Of a stretch of 64,000 bases of DNA, positions 1-8,011 are shown piece by piece (position 1 is the first letter of the stretch; each line of letters begins with the position of its first letter). The notes beneath the pieces were generated by a model that was not told where the DNA came from, made no database searches, and saw nothing but the letters and a program-made list of their open reading frames with translations. This DNA is from JBHHUI01 sp965248775. Lineage in GTDB: Bacteria; Chloroflexota; Anaerolineae; Anaerolineales; JBHHUI01. The stretch lies in contig OZ252150.1 of the NCBI GenBank assembly GCA_965248775.1, positions 5,270,001-5,334,000 of the forward strand, read 5' to 3'. The position numbers and the translations under genes were made by a program.

Positions 1-2
1 GC

Positions 3-1505
3 ATGTTGAGTGCCACGCTCAATCCGGAGGATGTTCTCCATTCCCTGGCAATCCAGGTCTACAAAGTACTACACGTTGAGGCAACGTCTATCGCACTCGT
101 TGATCCCGTTTCAAATGATCTCGTGTTTCGAAAGGCGCACGGTGCTGGATCGAACGAAATCATTGGCAAAAAAATTTCCGGGCACGAAGGGATTGCCGGT
201 TGGGTGGTTAAAAACGGGCGCGGTATTATCGTGCCGGATGTTGCTTCTGATTCGCGCTTTAATCCAGAGTTTGATTACGTCACTGGTTTCAAAACGAAAG
301 CAGCGCTCTGCACACCCATTCAAGTAGGTGGTCAGACCCTCGGTGTGATCGAAGCTCTCAATCCAGTCTTTGCGCCCTTCGAGCTTGCAGACCTGCAGTT
401 GTTGGGTAGCATTGCCGACTTGGCCGGAACCGCGCTCGCCCATGCACAAGAATTTAAAACGACACAAGCTGCAGAACAACACTATGCCGGGCTGTTCGAA
501 GATAGCATCGACCCGATCCTGCTCTCCGATCTACAAGGCCGAATCACAGATGCCAATCGGAAAGCCGTTGAAACGTTCGGCTATCCGCGCGCTTTCATGA
601 CAAAACATACAATGAATGAGCTGCACCATCAAGAGGAAGGCGAGTTACACACATGGCTGCACGATATTACCTCTGGTAGGGAGGTTGCCTTTGAGGCACG
701 GGCGTTGACTTCCAGAGGGGGCGAAATCCCCGTCGAGATTCATGCTAAGCGTATTCTCTCCGGGGATTCGGAATTGATCCAATGGATTGAACGCGATCTG
801 TCGGACCGGGCTGCAATTGAGGAGATGCGTACTGACTTGATCTCGATGATCTTCCACGATTTGCGTTCGCCACTTGGAAACATCATTTCAAGCCTGGATG
901 TAATGGATATATCAATCCCGCCCGACGATGAGTCGCTGCGGGCTGTCCTGCGTATTGCTGTACGCTCGTCGGCACGCCTCTCCCGGCTGGTTGATTCTTT
1001 GTTGGACTTGCGCCGCTTGGAAGCCGGTCATTCTGTACTACAAAAGACCGAGGTTTCTGTCACTGCCATTATTGCCGACGGTGCCGAACAAGTGCATCCA
1101 ATGGCTGAGGGCAAAGATATCCTACTGCGTTTCGATCTCCCATCGCAGGTTCCGATCATACAGATGGATGTTGACATGATGCGGCGGGTAGTAATCAACC
1201 TGATGGAGAATTCAATAAAATACACACCCAACGGTGGGCAAATGCACGTCTCGGCCACCATTGGTGTGAATGAGATCGTTGTGAGCATCGCGGACACCGG
1301 CCCCGGTATTCCAGAGGAAGAGCAGGCACGTGTCTTTGAAAAATTTGCCCGTGTTCAACGCGAGGGGCCCCCCAAGGGCTTGGGCCTGGGACTGGCCTTT
1401 TGCAAGATGGCGGTGGAAGCCCACGGCGGACGCATCTGGGCTTCGGGTGAGTCCGGCCAGGGAGCGGTGTTCAGTTTTGCCCTCCCGGTTAATTCAGATG
1501 ACTGA
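3..1505 (+). CDS. GAF-PAS sensor histidine kinase (probably 5'-truncated by window edge)
   Basis: Soluble-looking sensor kinase that would phosphorylate an unlinked response regulator. Domains in order: GAF (about residues 1-150), PAS (about 160-275), then a HisKA dimerisation helix with the phospho-acceptor His in FHDLRSPLGN (about residue 285). A HATPase_c domain follows, with the N box (NLMENSIKY), G1 box (DTGPGIP) and G2 box (GLGLGLAF). No membrane segment is visible. The first ATG is at the very left edge and the GAF domain starts almost immediately, so the true gene may begin outside the window. Its stop overlaps the start of the next gene by 8 bp (ATGACTGA), which suggests translational coupling. 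No response regulator gene is seen nearby. The stimulus cannot be deduced. Confidence 0.88.
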   Translation: MLSATLNPEDVLHSLAIQVYKVLHVEATSIALVDPVSNDLVFRKAHGAGSNEIIGKKISGHEGIAGWVVKNGRGIIVPDVASDSRFNPEFDYVTGFKTKAALCTPIQVGGQTLGVIEALNPVFAPFELADLQLLGSIADLAGTALAHAQEFKTTQAAEQHYAGLFEDSIDPILLSDLQGRITDANRKAVETFGYPRAFMTKHTMNELHHQEEGELHTWLHDITSGREVAFEARALTSRGGEIPVEIHAKRILSGDSELIQWIERDLSDRAAIEEMRTDLISMIFHDLRSPLGNIISSLDVMDISIPPDDESLRAVLRIAVRSSARLSRLVDSLLDLRRLEAGHSVLQKTEVSVTAIIADGAEQVHPMAEGKDILLRFDLPSQVPIIQMDVDMMRRVVINLMENSIKYTPNGGQMHVSATIGVNEIVVSIADTGPGIPEEEQARVFEKFARVQREGPPKGLGLGLAFCKMAVEAHGGRIWASGESGQGAVFSFALPVNSDD

Positions 1506-2706
1506 ACGCCTATACTACAACGATTCATACAAACGCCGATTTGTGAGCCGTGTCCGAGAGCAGGTAACGCAAAATGGTAATGCGGCCCTGATACTCGATA
1601 AAACATATTTTTATCCCACTTCTGGCGGACAACCCCACGATGTTGGCGATATTGATGGCGTGGAAGTTCTGGATGTTTTTATCCGGCCTGATGATGGGGC
1701 CGTCTTGCATCTGCTTGCAGATACTATCTCTGCGCTAGATAGCAGCGTGGAAGCCAATCTCGATTGGACACGTCGTTTCGATCACATGCAGCAACATACC
1801 GGCCAGCATATTCTCTCGCAGGCTTTTTTACAGGTCGCGGAGGCCACTACTGTTGGTTTTCATCTCAGCCCGGATCGTGTTACCTTCGATCTGAATCAAA
1901 TCGATCTGGCAGAGGAGGTCATCGCAAACGCGGAGCAATTAGCGAACGAGGTGGTTATAGGTAACCATTCTGTACGAGCGTGGTTTCCAGAGCCGGCAGA
2001 ATTAGAGCAATTACTATTACGCAAGACGCCTGAGCTTGATGGGAAGTTGCGCGTTGTTGCAATCGGCGATTTCGATCTCACCGCCTGTGGCGGTACCCAT
2101 GTTGCCGCTACCGGCGAACTGGGAATGATCAAAATTATCAAAGTTGAACGCCATGGTGGGGGGCAGCGTGTGGAATTCCGTTGCGGCTGGCGTGCGCTGC
2201 AAGACTACAGTCAAAAGAATACGATTATCAACCGCCTCTCCAATGATCTTACCTGTGGCTTTTGGGAACTGAACGAAGCTGTAGGACGCCTGCAAGCAGA
2301 CGCAAAATTGACTCGGCGAGAATTGAAGCAGGCCCGCAAAGCTTTGCTTGCGAACGAAGTGGATCACTTGTTGTCAGATGCGGACTCAATGGACGGGCTG
2401 CGGATTGTTCGGCGCGTGTGGCCCGATAGGGATACCGGCGAGTTGCGCGAGTTGGCTTTACGTCTAGCGAAAAGTCCTGGGACGGTGAGCTTACTCGGCT
2501 CATCCGGAGAAAAGGCGATGGTCGTGCTGGCACGTGCTACAGACATCGAAGTAGATATGGCAGCAATACTCCCAACTGCGCTTGGCCACCTTGGTAGTTC
2601 GCAGGGGGGCGGTCAACCCAATCTCGCGCAAGGTGGGGCTGTAGAGGCAGATTCGAATACAGTCGAACAGGCGCTCATCCTTGTTGAGAATGACCTTGTT
2701 AAATAA
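1498..2706 (+). CDS. alanyl-tRNA editing protein (AlaX-type with DHHA1 domain)
   Basis: Free-standing editing factor that hydrolyses mischarged Ser/Gly-tRNA(Ala), related to the editing half of alanyl-tRNA synthetase. The zinc/catalytic motifs are both visible: HMQQHTGQH near residue 95 (HxxxH) and CGGTH near residue 196 (CxxxH). The C-terminal part ends with a DHHA1-like Gly-rich segment (SSQGGGQPNLAQGG). Length 402 aa matches the long AlaX class. The open frame extends upstream into the kinase gene, but the ATG at 1498 starts a typical N-terminus (MTERLYYND) and overlaps the kinase stop, so that start was chosen. The coupling to a sensor kinase gene is probably positional only. Confidence 0.9.
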   Translation: MTERLYYNDSYKRRFVSRVREQVTQNGNAALILDKTYFYPTSGGQPHDVGDIDGVEVLDVFIRPDDGAVLHLLADTISALDSSVEANLDWTRRFDHMQQHTGQHILSQAFLQVAEATTVGFHLSPDRVTFDLNQIDLAEEVIANAEQLANEVVIGNHSVRAWFPEPAELEQLLLRKTPELDGKLRVVAIGDFDLTACGGTHVAATGELGMIKIIKVERHGGGQRVEFRCGWRALQDYSQKNTIINRLSNDLTCGFWELNEAVGRLQADAKLTRRELKQARKALLANEVDHLLSDADSMDGLRIVRRVWPDRDTGELRELALRLAKSPGTVSLLGSSGEKAMVVLARATDIEVDMAAILPTALGHLGSSQGGGQPNLAQGGAVEADSNTVEQALILVENDLVK

Positions 2707-2756
2707 TGATCACAAATCTCGAAATACGAACTCACACCATAAAATGAATTCAAACT

Positions 2757-3593
2757 ATGCTACGTCTTAGAAGAAATATCTACGTCGAATCAGGTTTTCA
2801 CGGAGTCACCGTCGGTGCGGTTGTCACCTCCAAGGGGCTTATCTGTATCGATACACCAACGCTCCCGGCCGATGCCCGCAAATGGCGCCTGCGTTTGGCG
2901 CAACTCGAAGCAGGCGACATCTTCTTCATCGTCAATACAGACCATAATCGCGACCGTGTCGTGGGTAATCAGTGGTTTGATGCGCCTGTCATTGCACACG
3001 AACAGACGTATGAACTTATGGCGGGCTACTCGGAAGTTTTCAAATCGCAGTCTATCGAGTCTGGGGGCGATCACGAATTGGCGACTGACCTGATCGGCGT
3101 GCGGACGATCTTGCCGCAGGTGAGTTATAGCGACGAATTTCAACTGGTTGTGGGCAGTCGCACGATTGAATTGCTACACAAGCCCGGTGCGACCTCAGGG
3201 ACTTCCTGGGTGCGCTTTCCCGAGGCACGGGTTATTTTCACCGGTGACACTGTCTTTCGGAAGACGCATCCTTTCCTGAACGATGCACAGATCGATTTGT
3301 GGTTGGAGAACCTGGCTGAGCTACGCCGGGCCATCTACAAAGGTTGGATTATTGTCCCCGGGCGCGATCGCCCACTCGATCAGACGCAACTGGATTATTG
3401 TATTGATTATCTTCGTTATCTTCGTCGTCGCCTCGCCTCCCTGCATCGACGTGACAAACCATGTTCAGATGCTTTGAAGATTGCACCTGCACTTCTGGAG
3501 CGTTATCCGCCGCGCCGCGACCAGTATTCGCTCATGTTGCACCGTCTGGAGGCGAGTCTTGAAGAGGCCTGTGATGCGTTGGAGGTATATTGA
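2757..3593 (+). CDS. metallo-beta-lactamase-fold protein lacking most metal ligands
   Basis: A 278-aa protein with the overall layout of the MBL hydrolase fold: an N-terminal beta region, the segment NTDHNRDRVVGN where HxHxDH is expected, PGATSG where PGHTxG is expected, and FTGDTVF with the conserved Asp. Aligning the first motif by its GN end gives D-x-N-x-D-R, so three of the four metal-binding positions of that motif are changed, and the PGH histidine is Ala. It is therefore probably not a normal di-metal hydrolase. It could be a structural or one-metal derivative, or act on another substrate. The gene stands alone between the AlaX gene and the infC promoter. Function unknown. Confidence 0.75.
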   Translation: MLRLRRNIYVESGFHGVTVGAVVTSKGLICIDTPTLPADARKWRLRLAQLEAGDIFFIVNTDHNRDRVVGNQWFDAPVIAHEQTYELMAGYSEVFKSQSIESGGDHELATDLIGVRTILPQVSYSDEFQLVVGSRTIELLHKPGATSGTSWVRFPEARVIFTGDTVFRKTHPFLNDAQIDLWLENLAELRRAIYKGWIIVPGRDRPLDQTQLDYCIDYLRYLRRRLASLHRRDKPCSDALKIAPALLERYPPRRDQYSLMLHRLEASLEEACDALEVY

Positions 3594-3647
3594 AGGTAGT
3601 TTCTATAAGTCTTAGCTGGCTCCGGGCAGTTGGAAAACCATACTCAA

Positions 3648-3676
3648 TTGACGCCCCACTGCGGCTATGGTAGACT
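3648..3676 (+). promoter_or_regulatory. promoter of infC operon
   Basis: TTGACG (3648-3653), 17-nt spacer, TAGACT (3671-3676). The -10 is also an extended -10 (TGG-TAGACT) and is followed directly by CCCGCCG, a GC-rich discriminator of the kind associated with stringent control. A small hairpin (GTGCG/CGCAC) follows in the leader at about 3693-3711. Confidence 0.6.
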
Positions 3677-3743
3677 CCCGCCGATAAATGTCAGTGCGTC
3701 TTACTGGCGCACAATTCTATTGTAGAGAGAGGGAAGCCAACTC

Positions 3744-4292
3744 ATTAGATCTAGAGGCAGACGCGCGGTTCCGATCCAGAACACAATTGAATACCGTATT
3801 AATGGCCGAGTTCGAGGCCCAGAAGTACGTTTGATTGGGCCAAATGGCACAAATCATGGTGTTGTGTCAATTCAAGAGGCGATGGAAATCGCCAATCAGG
3901 CTGACCTTGATCTTGTAGAAGTGTCACCCAATGCGAATCCGCCCGTTTGTCGCGTGCTCGACTATGGCAAGTTCCTCTACGAGAAATCAAAGAAGGATAA
4001 ACAAGCACGCAAGGCGCAAAAGCAGGTTGAAGTAAAAGAAATACAGCTTCGACCGAAGACAACGGAACACCATCGTTCCTTTAAAGTGCGCAATGCACGT
4101 CGCTGGCTAAGCGATGGGATGAAAGTGAAAGTCCGCATCCGTTTCCGAGGTCGCGAGATCACATATCCGGAAATCGCACGGCAGGACATGGTAGAAATTG
4201 CGAGCGAGGTCGCCGACATTGCACATGTCGAGGTCCCACCCAGCATGGAAGGGCGCACAATGTTGATGATCTTGGCGCCGGGAACGAAGTAA
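3744..4292 (+). CDS. infC: translation initiation factor IF-3, AUU start codon
   Basis: IF-3 binds the 30S subunit and controls start-codon fidelity. The conserved IF-3 N-terminus reads in frame upstream of the first ATG/GTG/TTG-type codon: YRINGRVRGPEVRLIGPNG lies at about residues 17-35. The only start that keeps it is ATT at 3744, with a purine-rich Shine-Dalgarno (GGGAAG, 3731-3736) seven nucleotides away. An in-frame TAG at 3723-3725 closes the frame upstream, and no ATG, GTG or TTG lies between it and TTG 3831. AUU initiation is the known autoregulatory device of infC in E. coli. Starting at TTG 3831 would delete 29 conserved residues. Resulting length is 182 aa, normal for the family. 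rpmI and rplT follow, the classical order. Confidence 0.93.
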   Translation: MRSRGRRAVPIQNTIEYRINGRVRGPEVRLIGPNGTNHGVVSIQEAMEIANQADLDLVEVSPNANPPVCRVLDYGKFLYEKSKKDKQARKAQKQVEVKEIQLRPKTTEHHRSFKVRNARRWLSDGMKVKVRIRFRGREITYPEIARQDMVEIASEVADIAHVEVPPSMEGRTMLMILAPGTK

Positions 4293-4428
4293 GGCGAATG
4301 TTCTAAACATCGAACTTTTCGCTGATCTTCCCAAAACTGAACAGAAAAATCATACCGGGGTTGCAGGTTTGCCCCGGTTCCGTTTGTAAAGAATTTAATT
4401 GCGTTGATTGAGCGCGAGGGAGTTGGAA

Positions 4429-4680
4429 ATGCCACGCAAACCGAGGAAAGGTAAATATAAACTCAAGACCCACAAAGCGACTGCGAAACGATTCAAAGTG
4501 ACTGGTTCGGGTAAGCTGATGCGCACCAAGATTGGGAAGGGCCATTTGCGCCGCAATACATCCAAGCGCACCAAAGCTCTCTTCAAAGAAACCATCCCCG
4601 TGAAGGGCACCAAAATCCAGAAGCGCATCCGTCGCCTGGCGCCCTATTTGCGGCGTTACAAGGCCAATCCGCCTTCGTAA
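4429..4680 (+). CDS. rpmI: 50S ribosomal protein L35
   Basis: Small, very basic protein of the large ribosomal subunit. The sequence contains the L35 signature KYKLKTHKATAKRFKVTGSGK and the C-terminal KRIRRLAPYLRR. The frame is open seven codons further upstream, but ATG 4429 gives the usual N-terminus (MPRKPRKGK) and has a GAGGG ribosome-binding site at 4416-4420, so it is preferred. Length is 83 aa, slightly longer than the common 64-66 aa form because of a short N-terminal extension and C-terminal tail. It lies between infC and rplT. About 135 nt separate it from infC. Confidence 0.93.
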   Translation: MPRKPRKGKYKLKTHKATAKRFKVTGSGKLMRTKIGKGHLRRNTSKRTKALFKETIPVKGTKIQKRIRRLAPYLRRYKANPPS

Positions 4681-4697
4681 GGTAGAGGACAAGAAAC

Positions 4698-5048
4698 ATG
4701 GCGAGAGTAAAAACTGGACCGTACCGCCGTCGCCGGCATCGAAAATTAATCAAACGCATGGAAGGCCAATTTGGTTCGCGACACCGCTTATGGCGGCGCG
4801 CCAACGAGGCCATGCTCAAAAGCAGCTGGTATGCGTATCGTGACCGACGGGCGCGCAAGCGCGATCTGCGCCGTCTGTGGATCATTCGCATTAATGCCGC
4901 TGCCCGCCAAAACGGAACCACCTATAGCCGTCTCATCGCAGCTCTTAAACGAGCCAATGTGGGTTTGAACCGCAAAATGCTGGCCGATCTGGCTGTTCGC
5001 GATCCGAATGCGTTTGCCCGGGTCGTTGAAACAGCAAACGCTGCTTGA
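4698..5048 (+). CDS. rplT: 50S ribosomal protein L20
   Basis: L20 is an early assembly protein of the 50S subunit and in many bacteria represses the infC-rpmI-rplT operon. The 116-aa product has the standard N-terminus MARVKTGPYRRRRHRK, the central LWIIRINAAAR motif and the conserved end ANAFARVVE-type segment. It starts 17 nt after rpmI, with an AGAGGA-type binding site, and is followed by a clear terminator, so the three genes form one transcription unit. No obvious L20-binding pseudoknot could be identified by eye in the leader. Confidence 0.95.
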   Translation: MARVKTGPYRRRRHRKLIKRMEGQFGSRHRLWRRANEAMLKSSWYAYRDRRARKRDLRRLWIIRINAAARQNGTTYSRLIAALKRANVGLNRKMLADLAVRDPNAFARVVETANAA

Positions 5049-5071
5049 ACCGGAAGTAAATCAGAAACGAG

Positions 5072-5102
5072 AAAACCGTCGTGCTCATCGCGGCGGTTTT
5101 TT
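5072..5102 (+). terminator. Rho-independent terminator of infC-rpmI-rplT
   Basis: An 11-bp stem (5073-5083 pairing with 5089-5099, two G-U pairs) with loop CTCAT, followed by six T residues. It lies 24 nt after the rplT stop. Confidence 0.85.
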
Positions 5103-5169
5103 ATTTCCAACCATGTAAACCAACCTGATTTAAAATCGCAAACGTCGCGAAGCTGCTTCCAATCCGCCC

Positions 5170-5946
5170 TTGATCACCAGCCTAAAGAATCCTAAAGTCA
5201 AATTAATTCAAGCCCTGCAAAGCACGCGTCGTGCGCGCGAGCGCGAAGGTCTGTTTGTGATGGAAGGGCGTCGGCTTTTAGAGGAGATTGTTCGTGTTGC
5301 CGCTCGGCCACTGCTCGTGCTGCATCACGATAATCTCTCAGAGCGGGATCGTGGACTTGTTAATCGACTGGCAAGTTTGAGTGGAAATGTAGACGCAGTG
5401 ACGGACGAAGTGATTTCCGCCTGCAGTGCGACTGAAGCTCCGGCAGGTTTGCTGGCCGTGTTGCCTTTTCCAAATTTGAGTCTGCCGAAAACCCCGTCGC
5501 TAATCTTGATCTGTGACGGTGTACGGGATCCGGGAAATTACGGTGCGATATTGCGCACGGCGGAGGCAGCCGGCGTTGAGTTGGTGTATGCCCCGCCGGG
5601 GACAGTTGACGTCTACAATCCGAAGGTGGTGCGCGGTGGAGCCGGCGCGCATCTGCGTTTGCCTATCTACTCAATCGATTGGGAGGCATTGCGCGCCCAG
5701 ACCAAGGGATTCGTCAATTGGTTAGCGTCATCTGCATCTGGCAGTGCTTATTTCGATGTGGACTGGACAGTTCCCAGCGCACTCATCGTTTCCAGTGAAG
5801 CGGCTGGGGAAAGCGAGCAGGCACGTGAGCTTGTAACTGGGAGTGTTCATATCCCGATGGCGCGTGCAACTGAATCGCTCAATGTCGCAGTCGCCGCTGG
5901 AATTTTATTGATGGAAGCCCGCCGGCAGCGACTTGCGGTAGGCTAA
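5170..5946 (+). CDS. TrmH/SpoU-family RNA 2'-O-methyltransferase
   Basis: SAM-dependent 2'-O-ribose methyltransferase of the SPOUT class, acting on rRNA or tRNA. The N-terminal substrate-binding domain (SpoU_sub_bind-like: RRAREREGLFVMEGRRLLEE, residues 18-38) precedes the SpoU methylase domain. Its three motifs are visible: DGVRDPGNYGAILRTAEAAG (motif 1), a short ALIVSSEAAGE (motif 2) and IPMARATESLNVAVAAGILL (motif 3, knot and SAM site). Length 258 aa is normal. The start is TTG at 5170 with no convincing Shine-Dalgarno. The gene sits downstream of rplT, a common neighbour in many genomes. Exact target nucleotide cannot be assigned. Confidence 0.88.
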   Translation: MITSLKNPKVKLIQALQSTRRAREREGLFVMEGRRLLEEIVRVAARPLLVLHHDNLSERDRGLVNRLASLSGNVDAVTDEVISACSATEAPAGLLAVLPFPNLSLPKTPSLILICDGVRDPGNYGAILRTAEAAGVELVYAPPGTVDVYNPKVVRGGAGAHLRLPIYSIDWEALRAQTKGFVNWLASSASGSAYFDVDWTVPSALIVSSEAAGESEQARELVTGSVHIPMARATESLNVAVAAGILLMEARRQRLAVG

Positions 5947-5981
5947 AATGAAATGAAGGATATTACGCGGAAAGGCGACCT

Positions 5982-6914
5982 ATGTCCCTAAATGCCAAAT
6001 CTTTGATTACAACACTGCTTGTTTTATTTGGGATCGAGATTCTTGTGCATCCCTTCGTTGCGGGTGCTGGAAATGTCTCTCTGCTTGATGAGGCAACTCC
6101 AATACGTTTTTCTGCGGCTGCGATTGCGGCTGCGCTGGCCTTCATCCTGTTTTATGTTTCAAGCAATTCTCCGGCATGGACTCTGAATACCCGGCAGACT
6201 GTTTATGCTGTGATTGGTGCGGTGCTTGCCAGCGTCGTGAGCTGGTTTTTTAACGGGAACACTTTCATATTGCCGGCATTTGAACAGGTTACATTGCAAC
6301 CCGCGCTCGTCGTACCGGTCTTGGTGGGTATTGTACTCGGCCCGACGGCCGGATTCATTGCGGGGGCAGGAGGTAGCCTGCTTGCGAATCTATTTGATGG
6401 CTGGGTGCTGCCGCATTTTGATTTTCCCTTTGGATTGGCCGGTCTGGTAGCGGGGCTTGCACAGGTCTGGACAGATACACGGCGGCACCATGTTGTTGTC
6501 GCGGCGGTCGCGATTGTTTTCGCTCTGGCTACCACAGGTCTTTACTATTCGATTAAAGAGATACCTGTATCCGCCCCGCCTGGCAGCGCGGCACAAGAGC
6601 CGACATTATTACTGGGTGTGGCGGCCCTTGTTGGAACGGCAATTGCTGTGGCAATGCGCAAGGCTTTTCCGAATCGAGCGCGTTGGAGCTATGTTTCGAT
6701 TTGGGGCGTCCTCGGGGTTTTCGCGGGGCACGCATATCTTGCAAGCACGCTGCTCATGATCAATAACTTGCCTTTTAACATGGCCTTTGGCGGTGGATAT
6801 CTAGCGCTGATCGGCGCAAGCATACTGGCGGTTGTCTTGTTGGTTCCAGCACTACTCGCGATCTCCGAATGGTATACAGCATTGCCGGACGAGGCTGAGC
6901 CTGAATCAGCCTGA
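5982..6914 (+). CDS. polytopic membrane protein, ECF-transporter S-component-like
   Basis: A 310-aa integral membrane protein with about eight hydrophobic segments and a short acidic tail. The central stretch (about residues 105-160: PVLVGIVLGPTAGFIAGAGG, then a short loop with Pro and Phe) resembles the substrate-binding components of ECF vitamin transporters, which carry Gly-rich small helices of this type. No ECF ATPase or T component is encoded nearby, so transport function is only a suggestion. Start ATG 5982 has AAAGG upstream. The stop is 3 bp from the reconstructed original end of the convergent metallopeptidase gene, before the IS insertion. Confidence 0.6.
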   Translation: MSLNAKSLITTLLVLFGIEILVHPFVAGAGNVSLLDEATPIRFSAAAIAAALAFILFYVSSNSPAWTLNTRQTVYAVIGAVLASVVSWFFNGNTFILPAFEQVTLQPALVVPVLVGIVLGPTAGFIAGAGGSLLANLFDGWVLPHFDFPFGLAGLVAGLAQVWTDTRRHHVVVAAVAIVFALATTGLYYSIKEIPVSAPPGSAAQEPTLLLGVAALVGTAIAVAMRKAFPNRARWSYVSIWGVLGVFAGHAYLASTLLMINNLPFNMAFGGGYLALIGASILAVVLLVPALLAISEWYTALPDEAEPESA

Positions 6915-6956
6915 TCGTTAGAAGTCCAGATGCGCGAGCACACTTTCTAGCATGTT

Positions 6957-8011
6957 ACGGCTAATGTGAAATCAAACTGCTTGAACGGTAAAGGTTTGGA
7001 CATTAATGCCAAAGAAGCGGCGCAAAACGAGTTTGAGTGTGTGGCTGGTCAGCTTGGCGATGATGTGTGTGGTCAAACCGATGATAGTTTTCCGCAATAG
7101 GCGTTCGATGTTGCGGCCGGTATTCTGCACTTCGTTAAATGCGCCTTCGATGCGCTCGCGCAGGCTGTTGAGCCAGCGGTCAAAGTCGGCCGAGTTCTGG
7201 ATGAGTTGGTTAGCCCGTTTCGGGGTCCAGATGCGATTGCCTTGGAGGTCGAACTGTTCTTGTTGCCAATCTTCACCCAGGAAGCCCTTGTCGCCGAAGA
7301 CGTCGCTGTTCCAGATGGTAGGCAAGACCATTTCGGCGGCCAGACGCTCATCACTGTTGGCCGGCACTAACTCATAGGCGACCGGGATGCCCTCCAAGGT
7401 GGACAACAAAACCAGTTTGCACAGTAAAGTGTGTACTGCACTTTGTAGCCAAAGTACTTCAGATTGCGACTGGCACACACGCCATAGGCGGCCGAACCCG
7501 CGAAATTGCTGTGTTTCTTGTTACGCTTGTAGCTCACCCAGTCGAGCCTGGGCTCGGTGACTGGAATAGGCTTGGTGTCAACCAGGAATTGAGTAGCCAG
7601 CGTTGCGCCCAGCAGTTCAACCCAGTGCCGCCGCAGTTCTTCAACCAACAGCCGCAAGGCTCGCGCCCGCCGGTTGAATTGGCTCTGGTCGAGCAATTTG
7701 GGAAACAAATCTAGATAGTTGGCACGGATGAACCCGAGAAACTGCGTCTCACCCGGAAATGGTAGGAAATCCATCAATAGCAACAAGGTGATTACTTCGC
7801 TATCACTGAATACGGGCTTCGCGCCCGGTTTACCTTTCAATAATCGCACGCCATGTTTTTGATACCAGTCGTCTACAAGTACATACACGACTGTCGCCAG
7901 ATCGACAAAAGGTATACTTGTCATCGGGAAGCCCTCCGAATGGTGAGTGATGTCTCTTCATTCTTGGAGGACTTCCCTTTTGTGTCAACCCTTTGAATTC
8001 ACATTAGCCGT
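6957..8011 (-). mobile_element. IS982-family insertion sequence, complete ends
   Basis: A 1055-bp element bounded by 20-bp inverted repeats (6957-6976 and 7992-8011) that match at 19 of 20 positions. It is flanked by a perfect 5-bp direct repeat ATGTT (6952-6956 and 8012-8016), the likely target duplication. The single transposase frame on the minus strand is interrupted by a frameshift near 7420. The insertion lies in the last codons of the metallopeptidase gene to the right: its present stop codon is inside the right inverted repeat. Confidence 0.9.
6972..7924 (-). pseudogene. IS982-family transposase, frameshifted
   Basis: DDE transposase of the IS982 type. The N-terminal part (7924 down to about 7420) has the family features FSDSEVITLLLLMDF and the first catalytic Asp in QFLVDTKPIPV. 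The remainder, in another frame (about 7440 down to 6972), has GDKGFLG (second Asp) and RERIEGAFNEVQ (Glu). The two parts meet around 7410-7430, where YTLYCANWF in one frame faces LLCKLVLLSTLEG in the other. Insertion of one base near the CTTTAC on the minus strand would restore a single frame of about 315 aa. This looks like a one-base deletion. A programmed frameshift is less likely, because no long slippery run is present. Confidence 0.85.
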
